Assembly: GCA_030528765.1 (NCBI GenBank) | Contig: JAUMYD010000082.1 | Span: forward strand, 1 to 7,855 | DNA length: 7,855 nt | Direction: 5' to 3' | Source: Bacillota bacterium | Lineage (GTDB): Bacteria; Bacillota; Dehalobacteriia; UBA4068 | Shown here: piece by piece, positions 1 through 5,800 of the stretch | Layout of the letters: each line of letters begins with the position of its first letter | How positions within the stretch are numbered: position 1 is the first letter of the stretch | The notes under the pieces: generated by a model | Databases searched by the model: none | Told to the model about the DNA's origin: nothing | The model's input: only the letters and a program-made list of their open reading frames with translations | Program-made: the position numbers and the translations under genes

Positions 1-61
1 AGATGCAAAGATATATAAAGATATATACAATAAAGAAAATCCGGCAAAGAGGATCCAATAA
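1..61 (+). CDS. Probable C-terminal tail of an upstream gene (partial)
   Basis: From base 2 there is an open frame of 19 codons that ends in TAA at 59-61. It reads DAKIYKDIYNKENPAKRIQ, a hydrophilic Lys/Asp/Asn-rich stretch of the kind found at many protein C-termini. The rest of the gene would lie before the window, so no family can be assigned. A competing frame starting at ATG 3 stays open to TAG 120-122 but reads as an unconvincing Arg/Lys/Met-rich string. A terminator-like hairpin at 142-175 downstream fits a gene ending here. The call is inference from composition and position only. Confidence 0.35.
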   Translation, partial: DAKIYKDIYNKENPAKRIQ

Positions 62-80
62 AAATGATATAAAAATGATA
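7..80. repeat. Two short A-tract direct repeats at helical period
   Basis: AAAGATATAT occurs twice in tandem (7-16 and 17-26), and ATAAAAATGAT occurs twice in tandem (58-68 and 69-79). The units are 10 and 11 bases long, so the A-tracts recur about once per helical turn, an arrangement known to favour intrinsic DNA curvature. The first pair may simply be coding sequence of the upstream gene tail. No function can be read from sequence alone. Confidence 0.5.
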
Positions 81-134
81 ATGATGTTAAAGAAGGCTTT
101 TCCAACCAGGCTCCTGCTGTAGAAGAAGAAAGAA

Positions 135-175
135 GGAAATGCCGGGCTTTCCCGGGGAATCCCCCCTTTCTTTTT
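135..175 (+). terminator. Probable intrinsic terminator upstream of ftsZ
   Basis: CCGGG (142-146) pairs with CCCGG (151-155) across a 4-base loop. An alternative GGGG (154-157) with CCCC (161-164) has a 3-base loop, and GGAAA (135-139) can pair with TTTCC (148-152). These are followed by TTTCTTTTT (167-175). Together they look like the end of the upstream transcription unit, although the T-run is interrupted and the stems are short and compete with each other. Confidence 0.5.
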
Positions 176-242
176 CGAACAAAAGGATATTCTCTATAAA
201 AGTTGTCCGCAGGGAGAAGGGAAATAAGTTTTTTCGAAGAAG

Positions 243-248
243 TATAAT
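243..248 (+). promoter_or_regulatory. Candidate -10 box of an ftsZ promoter
   Basis: A perfect TATAAT lies 36 bases before the ftsZ start codon, downstream of the putative terminator. No good TTGACA match is found 16-18 bases upstream (219-226 reads GGGAAATA), so the promoter may be activator-dependent or use a different sigma factor. A start near 255 would leave a leader of about 30 bases. An imperfect palindrome, TTTTTC/GAAGAA at 230-241, fills the spacer next to the -10 and could be an operator. Confidence 0.4.
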
Positions 249-269
249 TAAATGCCCTTATCGGAGATC

Positions 270-276
270 AAGGAGG
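270..276 (+). promoter_or_regulatory. Strong ribosome binding site of ftsZ
   Basis: AAGGAGG stands 7 bases before ATG 284, an ideal distance. It fixes the ftsZ start and predicts high translation, as expected for an abundant division protein. Confidence 0.85.
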
Positions 277-283
277 CTAACGA

Positions 284-1432
284 ATGCTGCTTTTTGAAGA
301 TAGTAATTCCTCTCAGTTTGCTAAAATAAAAGTCATTGGCGTTGGCGGCGGTGGTAGTAATGCTGTTAACCGAATGATCAGAAATAATCTTACCGGCGTT
401 GAATTCGCGGCCGTGAATACGGATTTGCAGGCGCTTGGCTTTTCTGGCGCGGAAACAGTTTTGCAAATCGGGCCTAAAATCACCAAAGGATTGGGCGCGG
501 GCGGTAACCCGGAAGTCGGCAGAAAAGCGGCAGAAGAAAGTAAAGCGGAGATCGAAGCTCTTCTGGATGGAGCAGATATGGTTTTCGTCACTGCCGGTAT
601 GGGTGGCGGCACTGGGACTGGTGCAGCACCTGTGATTGCCAAATTAGCCCGGGAACGGGGTGCACTTACTATTGGCGTCGTCACCAGACCCTTTGGCTTT
701 GAAGGCAGACGCAGAGCGCAGCAGGCGGAAATGGGCATCGCTGATCTGAAAGAAAGCGTGGATACGCTCATTACTATCCCCAATGATAAGCTCCTGCAGA
801 TCGTTGATAAAAAGACCAGCATGCAGGATGCCTTTATGATGGCAGATGATGTTCTTCGTCAGGGTGTGCAGGGTATTTCCGACTTGATCAGCAAGCCGGC
901 ACTCATCAACTTGGATTTTGCCGATGTGAAATCCATTATGAGTGATGCCGGCAGTGCTTGGATGGGTATTGGCCAATCCAACGGAGATAATAAGGCTGTG
1001 GAGGCTGCCACAAAAGCCATTTCCAGCTCTATGTTGGAGACCAGTATCAAAGGGGCAAAGGGTATTTTACTCAGCATAACCGGTTCTGCTGATATGAGCT
1101 TGCTGGAGGCAAACGATGCCGCTAAGTATATTTATGATGTGGCAGATCAGGATGCTCAGATCATCTTCGGCGTGGGCGTGGATGAATCTCTTGAGGATAC
1201 CATTCGCGTCACTGTGATCGCCACCGGCTTTGACAGCCGCAGCCCGGTCAGCGTGGAACGTGGTGGAAACAGCGCCGGCAGCGTTGCCGGCCTTGCTGCT
1301 GCACCCAGCATTCAGCCCACTTCTCTGGAGCAGCCCGGTGGCGCTATCATGAAGGAAGCAAAGCCCAGCAGATTGAATTTTGATGATTTGGAACTCCCCA
1401 CCTTCCTTCGCCGGGAGAATCGGGGAAAATAA
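284..1432 (+). CDS. ftsZ: Cell division GTPase FtsZ
   Basis: FtsZ is the bacterial tubulin homologue that polymerises on GTP into the Z-ring at the division site. The 382-residue product has the expected parts. There is an N-terminal Gly-rich nucleotide loop (GVGGGGSNAVNRM, residues 19-31), the tubulin signature GGGTGTG (108-114), and the T7 synergy loop NLDFAD (209-214), whose Asp211 and Asp214 complete the GTPase site of the neighbouring subunit. A globular core runs to about residue 318 and is followed by a short disordered linker (about 319-365). The conserved tail LELPTFLRR (369-377) normally binds FtsA, SepF or other membrane tethers. The length is normal for the family and the linker is at the short end. 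The start is set by AAGGAGG 7 bases upstream. codY follows 38 bases downstream with no terminator between, so the two are probably co-transcribed. Family identification is essentially certain. Confidence 0.98.
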   Translation: MLLFEDSNSSQFAKIKVIGVGGGGSNAVNRMIRNNLTGVEFAAVNTDLQALGFSGAETVLQIGPKITKGLGAGGNPEVGRKAAEESKAEIEALLDGADMVFVTAGMGGGTGTGAAPVIAKLARERGALTIGVVTRPFGFEGRRRAQQAEMGIADLKESVDTLITIPNDKLLQIVDKKTSMQDAFMMADDVLRQGVQGISDLISKPALINLDFADVKSIMSDAGSAWMGIGQSNGDNKAVEAATKAISSSMLETSIKGAKGILLSITGSADMSLLEANDAAKYIYDVADQDAQIIFGVGVDESLEDTIRVTVIATGFDSRSPVSVERGGNSAGSVAGLAAAPSIQPTSLEQPGGAIMKEAKPSRLNFDDLELPTFLRRENRGK

Positions 1433-1470
1433 AACTATGTAGTATATTAGAAGGGTAGGTCAGTTTCATT

Positions 1471-2265
1471 ATGGTAAGAACCTTGCTTGAACGCACCCGT
1501 GAAGTAAACAGAATTATTCAGAAATCTGGCGGCCATCCTATCAGCTTTGCAGAAATGGCAGAAACCTTGGGCCGTAATATGGAATCCAATGTCTACATTT
1601 TGGGCAGGAAGGGAAAGGTTCTGGGTTATTATTTCCTAGAAAACTTTTATTGCCCGATCATGGAAGGCATCGTTAAGCAGGAGGCCCACTATCCTGATCA
1701 ATACAATGATGATTTGATGCGCGTGAACGAAGCTTTGGTCAATATCGACCGCGGTGGCTCCTGTGTGTTTGATGCCAATAAAGAATGTCTGCTGAAAAAT
1801 AAATATACCACCGTTGTTCCGATCAATGGCGGCGGTCAGCGCCTTGGTTCTCTGCTCCTTTCTAAAACGGGCGAATTTGACAGCAATGATCTGATCTTGG
1901 CTGAGCTGGGTGCTACTGTCATTGGTTTGGAAATCCTTCGTGCCCGTATCGAAAAGGTGGAAGAAACTGCCCGGCAGAAGGCGGTGGTCAGCGTAGCTTT
2001 TGATACGCTCTCCTATTCTGAATTGGAAGCGGTTGAGCATATCTTCAATGAATTGGGTGGCACAAATGGTTTGCTTGTAGCCAGCAAAATTGCAGATAAG
2101 GTCGGGATCACCCGTTCCGTGATTGTCAATGCTCTGCGGAAACTGGAATCTGCCGGTGTGGTGGAGGTTCGCTCCCTGGGCATGAAAGGGACCTATATCC
2201 GGGTTCTTAACGACTATTTGCTGGACGAGCTGGAACGCGTTCAGGCTACGCACAAGCGTTTTTGA
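1471..2265 (+). CDS. codY: GTP- and branched-chain-amino-acid-sensing repressor CodY
   Basis: CodY is a global repressor of low-G+C Gram-positives that binds DNA when GTP and branched-chain amino acids are plentiful and is released on starvation. The 264-residue product begins LLERTREVNRIIQ, typical of the family. It has an N-terminal GAF-type effector domain (about 1-155), a helical linker with EEXARXKAVV (164-173), and a C-terminal winged helix-turn-helix. The recognition region ASKIADKVGITRSVIVNAL (204-222) and the wing RSLGMKGTYI (234-243) are almost identical to B. subtilis CodY as I recall it. The effector region is more divergent (see findings). ATG 1471 is the only usable start because TAG at 1456-1458 closes the frame upstream. 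Its ribosome binding site is weak: GTAGGT or AAGGG lie 10-15 bases away. It probably shares the ftsZ transcript and ends at the terminator starting at 2288. Confidence 0.97.
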   Translation: MVRTLLERTREVNRIIQKSGGHPISFAEMAETLGRNMESNVYILGRKGKVLGYYFLENFYCPIMEGIVKQEAHYPDQYNDDLMRVNEALVNIDRGGSCVFDANKECLLKNKYTTVVPINGGGQRLGSLLLSKTGEFDSNDLILAELGATVIGLEILRARIEKVEETARQKAVVSVAFDTLSYSELEAVEHIFNELGGTNGLLVASKIADKVGITRSVIVNALRKLESAGVVEVRSLGMKGTYIRVLNDYLLDELERVQATHKRF

Positions 2266-2287
2266 TCATCCCTGCATGACTTTAATT

Positions 2288-2326
2288 AGGGATAGAACCC
2301 GTGGTGTTCTATCCCTGCTTTTTTTT
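2288..2326 (+). terminator. Strong intrinsic terminator after codY
   Basis: AGGGATAGAAC (2288-2298) pairs perfectly over 11 bp with GTTCTATCCCT (2306-2316) around a 7-base loop, and eight T follow at 2319-2326. It lies 22 bases after the codY stop. It should end the ftsZ-codY transcript and separate it from rel. A GTG at 2301 that would extend the rel frame by 45 codons lies inside the hairpin loop, which argues against that start. Confidence 0.92.
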
Positions 2327-2363
2327 CGGGGAAGCTTCTGTCCTATCTGGCCGAAAAGCACTT

Positions 2364-2388
2364 TTAGCTGAGAAGGAGCCCCAGCTAA
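2364..2388 (+). other. Hairpin in the rel leader
   Basis: TTAGCTG (2364-2370) and CAGCTAA (2382-2388) form a perfect 7-bp inverted repeat around an 11-base loop that displays AAGGAG (2372-2377). No ATG, GTG or TTG lies at a working distance from this AAGGAG, so it is probably not the rel ribosome binding site. No T-run follows, so it is not a terminator. It could be a regulatory or stabilising structure in the rel leader, or chance. Confidence 0.4.
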
Positions 2389-2435
2389 CAGGCATCATTT
2401 GTCTTCACAAAAAGAGAACAGAAAGCAGTGGAATT

Positions 2436-4610
2436 ATGGCGATAACTATCGATGATATTATCCAAAAAGCGAAAACCTATAACACATCTTCCAACAGTGA
2501 TTTGATCCGGGAAGCATATACCTTTGCTGAAAAGCAGCATGAGGGACAGATGCGGGACAGTGGTGAATCCTATATCTCCCATCCCCTGACTGTGGCACAT
2601 ATTTTGGCTTCCCTGCAGATCGATGATGATACGATCATCGCCGGCCTGCTTCACGATCTGGTGGAGGATACTGCTGTTACATTGGAACAGGTGGAAGAGA
2701 TGTTCGGCGCACAGGTGCGCCGTCTGGTCCATGGCGTGACCAAGCTTTCGAAGCTGGAATTCCGGAATCGTCACGAGGCCCAGGCAGAAAATCTGCGGCG
2801 CATGTTCATGGCAATGTCCAGTGATATCCGTATCATTCTGATCAAGCTGGCAGACCGTCTGCATAATATGCGTACCATTCATTCCCACCGCTCCCTGCTG
2901 CGGCAAAAGGAAATCGCAGAGGAGACCCTATATATCTATGCACCCCTGGCGCATCGCCTTGGTATTTTTAAGATCAAGAGCGAGCTGGAGGATCTTTCCA
3001 TTGAGGTGCTGGAGCCGGAGGCCGTTGCTCAGATCAGGGAAGAGCTGGAGGAAGAAAAAGAAGATCGGGATCGCCTGATCAACAGACATATCGATCAGAT
3101 TAAAACCGCACTGGAGGAGGCTGGGATCAAGCCCGAGGTCAATGGCCGGATCAAGAGCTATTACAGCATCTATAATAAGATGCAGCGGCAGCGGAAAGAA
3201 TTGAGCGAAATTTTTGACCTGAATGCGATCCGTATTATCGTGGATACGGTTCGGGAGTGTTATGAGAGCCTGGGCATCATCCATACGATGTGGAAGCCCA
3301 TTCCCGGCCGTTTCAAGGACTACATTGCTATGCCCAAGCAGAACATGTACCAGTCCATCCATACCACTTTGATCGATTCCAATGGCACGCCTTTTGAGGT
3401 CCAGATCCGCACTTGGGATATGCATCGCATTGCTGAATACGGTATCGCTGCCCACTGGCGCTATAAAGAAGGAAAGAGCGCAGATGCGGATTTTGATAAA
3501 AAGGTCGAGTGGCTGCGGCAGATGCTGGAATGGCAGCAGGATGTGGGGGATGCCCGGGAGTTCATGGAAACGGTCAAGGGCGATCTCTTCAATGATAACA
3601 TCTATGTGTTCAGCCCGCAGGGAGATGTCTATGAGCTGCCCCGGGGTTCTATCCCTCTGGATTTCGCGTATCGCGTTCATACGCAGGTGGGGCACCAGTG
3701 CGTTGGTGCAAAGCTGAACCATCGCCTGGTCCCGCTGGACACCCCCCTGAACAATGGCGATATCGTGGAGATCCTCACCGCAAAGGGCAGAGGGCCGAGC
3801 CGGGACTGGCTGAATATCTGCCGGACCCAGCAGGCAAAGAACCGTATCCGCCAATGGTTCCGAAAGGAAAAGCGGGAGGAAAACATTGCTTTGGGCACGG
3901 AGATGCTGGAACGGGAGCTGCGGAAGCTGAATCTGGATCCGTCCTCTATTCTCAAAGAGAACTTGCCGCAGGATATTGCCCGCCGTTATGGCTGCAATAA
4001 CTTGGAAGATGTTTTTGCCGGCATCGGTGATGGAGCCATCCGTGCTGAAACCATCGCTACGAAATATCGAGACGAATACCAGAAGGAACAGGCCCCAACG
4101 ATCGAGATCAAAGCCGAGGAGATCCATAGCAATCAATCTACCTCCATTCTGGTGGAGGGGTTGGATGATCCCATGGTTCGTTTGGCCGCCTGCTGCAAAC
4201 CGATGCCCGGTGAGAAGATCATTGGCTATGTGACTCGCGGCAGAGGCATTTCCGTTCACCATCAGGATTGCCCTAACGCAAAGCGCTACTTCCAGACGGA
4301 GCCGGAGCGCATCATCAATGTGAGCTGGGGTAATGTTAATGTGGGCAGTTATCAGGTCGAGCTGGAGGTCGTCTGCGAAGACCGGGAGCGCCTGCTGATG
4401 GATATTCTTGCGATCATGGCGGAAACCAAAACGCCGGTGAACGGAGCCCATGCAAATGTGGATCGCAGAAACAAATACTGCTCCATCTTTATTAAGATCG
4501 AAGTGAAATCCATGGAGCAGCTGGATTATCTGATGCAGCGTTTGCAGCGCATCAAGGATGTGCAGGAGGTTCGCCGTCTGGCCAATCGAAACAGAAAAGG
4601 AGAAGAATAA
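2436..4610 (+). CDS. rel: Bifunctional (p)ppGpp synthetase/hydrolase Rel
   Basis: Long RSH enzyme that transfers pyrophosphate from ATP to GDP or GTP to make (p)ppGpp on starved ribosomes and hydrolyses it otherwise. With ATG 2436 the product has 724 residues, normal for Rel. The HD hydrolase domain (about 20-180) keeps the metal residues His49, His73-Asp74 (LLHDLVEDT) and Asp140 (KLADRLHNMRT). The synthetase domain (about 235-345) has SIYNKM, Asp261 and Glu321 (EVQIRT), plus the RFKD motif (292-295) that marks bifunctional Rel rather than the EXDD of synthetase-only RelA. Next come a TGS domain (387-449), a helical region, a CC/DC segment (CCKPMPGEKIIGY, then DCPNAKR, 586-617) and a C-terminal ACT domain (about 642-715). 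A GTG at 2301 in frame is rejected because it sits in the codY terminator. ATG 2436 has only a poor ribosome binding site. dtd overlaps the stop codon. Identification is very secure; the start is likely but less so. Confidence 0.96.
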   Translation: MAITIDDIIQKAKTYNTSSNSDLIREAYTFAEKQHEGQMRDSGESYISHPLTVAHILASLQIDDDTIIAGLLHDLVEDTAVTLEQVEEMFGAQVRRLVHGVTKLSKLEFRNRHEAQAENLRRMFMAMSSDIRIILIKLADRLHNMRTIHSHRSLLRQKEIAEETLYIYAPLAHRLGIFKIKSELEDLSIEVLEPEAVAQIREELEEEKEDRDRLINRHIDQIKTALEEAGIKPEVNGRIKSYYSIYNKMQRQRKELSEIFDLNAIRIIVDTVRECYESLGIIHTMWKPIPGRFKDYIAMPKQNMYQSIHTTLIDSNGTPFEVQIRTWDMHRIAEYGIAAHWRYKEGKSADADFDKKVEWLRQMLEWQQDVGDAREFMETVKGDLFNDNIYVFSPQGDVYELPRGSIPLDFAYRVHTQVGHQCVGAKLNHRLVPLDTPLNNGDIVEILTAKGRGPSRDWLNICRTQQAKNRIRQWFRKEKREENIALGTEMLERELRKLNLDPSSILKENLPQDIARRYGCNNLEDVFAGIGDGAIRAETIATKYRDEYQKEQAPTIEIKAEEIHSNQSTSILVEGLDDPMVRLAACCKPMPGEKIIGYVTRGRGISVHHQDCPNAKRYFQTEPERIINVSWGNVNVGSYQVELEVVCEDRERLLMDILAIMAETKTPVNGAHANVDRRNKYCSIFIKIEVKSMEQLDYLMQRLQRIKDVQEVRRLANRNRKGEE
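4596..4602 (+). promoter_or_regulatory. Ribosome binding site of dtd inside the end of rel
   Basis: AAAGGAG lies within the last rel codons, 7 bases before ATG 4610. With the TAATG stop/start overlap it fixes the dtd start and points to translational coupling with rel. Confidence 0.8.
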
Positions 4611-5056
4611 TGCGGGCTTTGTTGCAAAGGGTGGGCCGAGCCTCTGTATGCAGCGAGGGTAGTCCTTGTGGGGCCATTCAGGCTGGTTTGCTGGTTTTTT
4701 TAGGCGTAGCAAAGGAAGATGGAGAAGAAGACGCTGCTTTTCTTGCCAGAAAAACGGCAAACCTGCGTATTTTTGAAGATGAAAACGGCAAGATGAACCT
4801 TTCTGTAAAGGATATTCAGGGTTCTGCCCTGGTCGTTTCCCAGTTTACACTGTATTCGGACACAAGCAGAGGGAATCGTCCCAGCTTTGAGCAGGCTGCA
4901 GACCCAAAAAGTGCGGAGCAGCTTTATCGGCGCTATGTGGAATTGCTGCGGGCAGAGGGGCTGCCTGTGGAAACCGGTGTTTTCCAAACGGATATGCAGG
5001 TGGAGCTGCTCAACGAAGGGCCGGTTACGCTGCTGCTGGAAAGCCGCAAAAAATAA
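4610..5056 (+). CDS. dtd: D-aminoacyl-tRNA deacylase
   Basis: DTD hydrolyses D-amino acids, and also glycine mischarged on tRNA-Ala, from tRNA in the cytoplasm, keeping translation chirally clean. The 148-residue product matches the family along its length and has the usual size. It has the N-terminal RALLQRVGRASV (2-13), the SQFTLY motif (77-82), RGNRPSF (87-93) and the C-terminal NEGPVT (135-140), whose Gly-cis-Pro (137-138) enters the partner subunit's active site and excludes L-substrates. The segment before it reads FQTDMQVEL where many homologues have FGADM or FAADM, a mild variation. The ATG shares its A with the rel stop TAA, so the two are translationally coupled. Adjacent rel and dtd are common in Firmicutes. 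Confidence 0.96.
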   Translation: MRALLQRVGRASVCSEGSPCGAIQAGLLVFLGVAKEDGEEDAAFLARKTANLRIFEDENGKMNLSVKDIQGSALVVSQFTLYSDTSRGNRPSFEQAADPKSAEQLYRRYVELLRAEGLPVETGVFQTDMQVELLNEGPVTLLLESRKK

Positions 5057-5061
5057 GAATG

Positions 5062-5081
5062 GCTGCCGGGCCTGTGGCAGC
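5062..5081 (+). other. Intercistronic hairpin between dtd and the MBL gene
   Basis: GCTGCC (5062-5067) and GGCAGC (5076-5081) form a perfect 6-bp stem with an 8-base loop, starting 6 bases after the dtd stop. TTAGGG rather than a T-run follows, so it is not a terminator. It ends just before the ribosome binding site of the next gene and may tune translation or mRNA decay within the operon. Confidence 0.5.
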
Positions 5082-5083
5082 TT

Positions 5084-5090
5084 AGGGAGG
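5084..5090 (+). promoter_or_regulatory. Ribosome binding site of the MBL-fold gene
   Basis: AGGGAGG ends 4 bases before ATG 5095. The match is strong but the spacing is rather short. It supports this start, because the first residues EYQIITLPLGRLYTNCYLL then align with the usual beginning of the family. Confidence 0.7.
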
Positions 5091-5094
5091 AAGC

Positions 5095-5727
5095 ATGTCG
5101 GAATATCAGATTATCACATTGCCTTTGGGGCGGCTGTATACCAATTGCTATTTGCTGATTTGCGGGGAAAGCCGCCTTGCTGCAGTGATTGATCCCGGCG
5201 CGGATGCACAGCGGATCCTGGATGCAGCCCGACAGGCAGAAGCAGAGATCAGCATGATCATCAATACACACGGTCACTGGGATCATGTGGGCGCTAATCG
5301 GGAGTTGCAGGAGCTGTGCGGTGCCCCTATCCTGATCCATCGGGAGGATGCGGCTGCCCTGCAGGACGGCAGCCTGAGCCTGGCTGCGCATTTTGGCGGG
5401 GATCCTGACTGTGGCTCTGCTGATCGCCTGCTGGAGGAAGGGGATGAAATTCTTCTTGGGCAGCTGCGGCTGCAGGTTCTGCACACCCCCGGCCATACGC
5501 CCGGAGGGATCTGCCTGCTGGGAGCAGGTTTCCTTTTCTCCGGTGATACGCTTTTTAATCTGTCCATGGGGCGCTCTGATCTGGTAGGCGGGGATGAAGT
5601 AGCTTTGCTGCGCTCTCTGCAAGAGAAGCTCTATCCGCTGGATGATGATTTATTGGTCTATCCCGGCCATGGAAGCAGCAGCAGAATGGGCTATGAAAAA
5701 GCGCATAATCCCTTTTTACGCAACTGA
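5095..5727 (+). CDS. Metallo-beta-lactamase-fold hydrolase (glyoxalase II-like, YcbL type)
   Basis: A cytoplasmic 210-residue protein of the MBL superfamily. The di-metal site is complete. THGHWDH (58-64) gives the HxHxDH motif, HTPGHTPGG (130-138) supplies His134, SGDTLF (149-154) supplies Asp151, and YPGHG (189-193) supplies His192. GRSD (159-162) and the N-terminal TNCYLL are typical of the small glyoxalase-II-like group often annotated hydroxyacylglutathione hydrolase. The C-terminal glutathione-binding domain of true GloB is absent, so the substrate is probably another thioester or is unknown. It lies third in a rel-dtd-MBL unit common in Firmicutes, where it is often followed by hemZ. 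Here a penicillin-binding protein follows instead. A terminator-like stem begins 9 bases after the stop. Family is certain, substrate is not. Confidence 0.93.
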   Translation: MSEYQIITLPLGRLYTNCYLLICGESRLAAVIDPGADAQRILDAARQAEAEISMIINTHGHWDHVGANRELQELCGAPILIHREDAAALQDGSLSLAAHFGGDPDCGSADRLLEEGDEILLGQLRLQVLHTPGHTPGGICLLGAGFLFSGDTLFNLSMGRSDLVGGDEVALLRSLQEKLYPLDDDLLVYPGHGSSSRMGYEKAHNPFLRN

Positions 5728-5736
5728 TGCATGTAT

Positions 5737-5800
5737 AAAAACTTCCTTTCCGTGCAGAATAAAGCAAAGAAAGCTTTTCCAGCGGAAAGGAAGTTTTTTT
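5737..5800 (+). terminator. 16-bp stem with T-run that also contains the PBP ribosome binding site
   Basis: AAAAACTTCCTTTCCG (5737-5752) pairs without mismatch with 5783-5798, and seven T occupy 5794-5800. The loop is 30 bases and contains its own small inverted repeat, AAAGC (5761-5765) with GCTTT (5773-5777). By position it terminates the rel-dtd-MBL transcript. The 3' arm includes AAAGGAAG (5786-5793), and the T-run forms the exact 7-base spacer to ATG 5801. The 5' arm is therefore an anti-ribosome-binding-site for the PBP gene. The long structured loop is unusual for a plain terminator. Confidence 0.75.
5786..5793 (+). promoter_or_regulatory. Ribosome binding site of the PBP gene, buried in a stem
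   Basis: AAAGGAAG stands 7 bases before ATG 5801 and decides that start over an in-frame ATG at 5642 that lies inside the MBL gene. All eight bases are paired in the stem that begins at 5737, so the site is open only if the stem is melted or the transcript starts inside it. Confidence 0.7.

Noticed and set aside
1443..1448. TATATT as a -10 box for a separate codY promoter
   Set aside because: A start about 7 bases later would leave almost no leader, and no -35 is evident. Co-transcription with ftsZ is simpler.
2301..2435. A 45-codon N-terminal extension of Rel from GTG 2301
   Set aside because: The GTG lies in the loop of the codY terminator, and the extra residues do not resemble Rel N-termini.
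2928..4760. A 610-codon open frame on the - strand opposite rel and dtd
   Set aside because: It is antisense to two genes with complete domain signatures. Its translation has no recognisable domain, and it arises from the codon bias of rel.
5642..5800. A 53-codon N-terminal extension of the PBP from ATG 5642
   Set aside because: It overlaps the MBL gene and would place residues before the membrane segment that do not belong there. ATG 5801 has a clear ribosome binding site.
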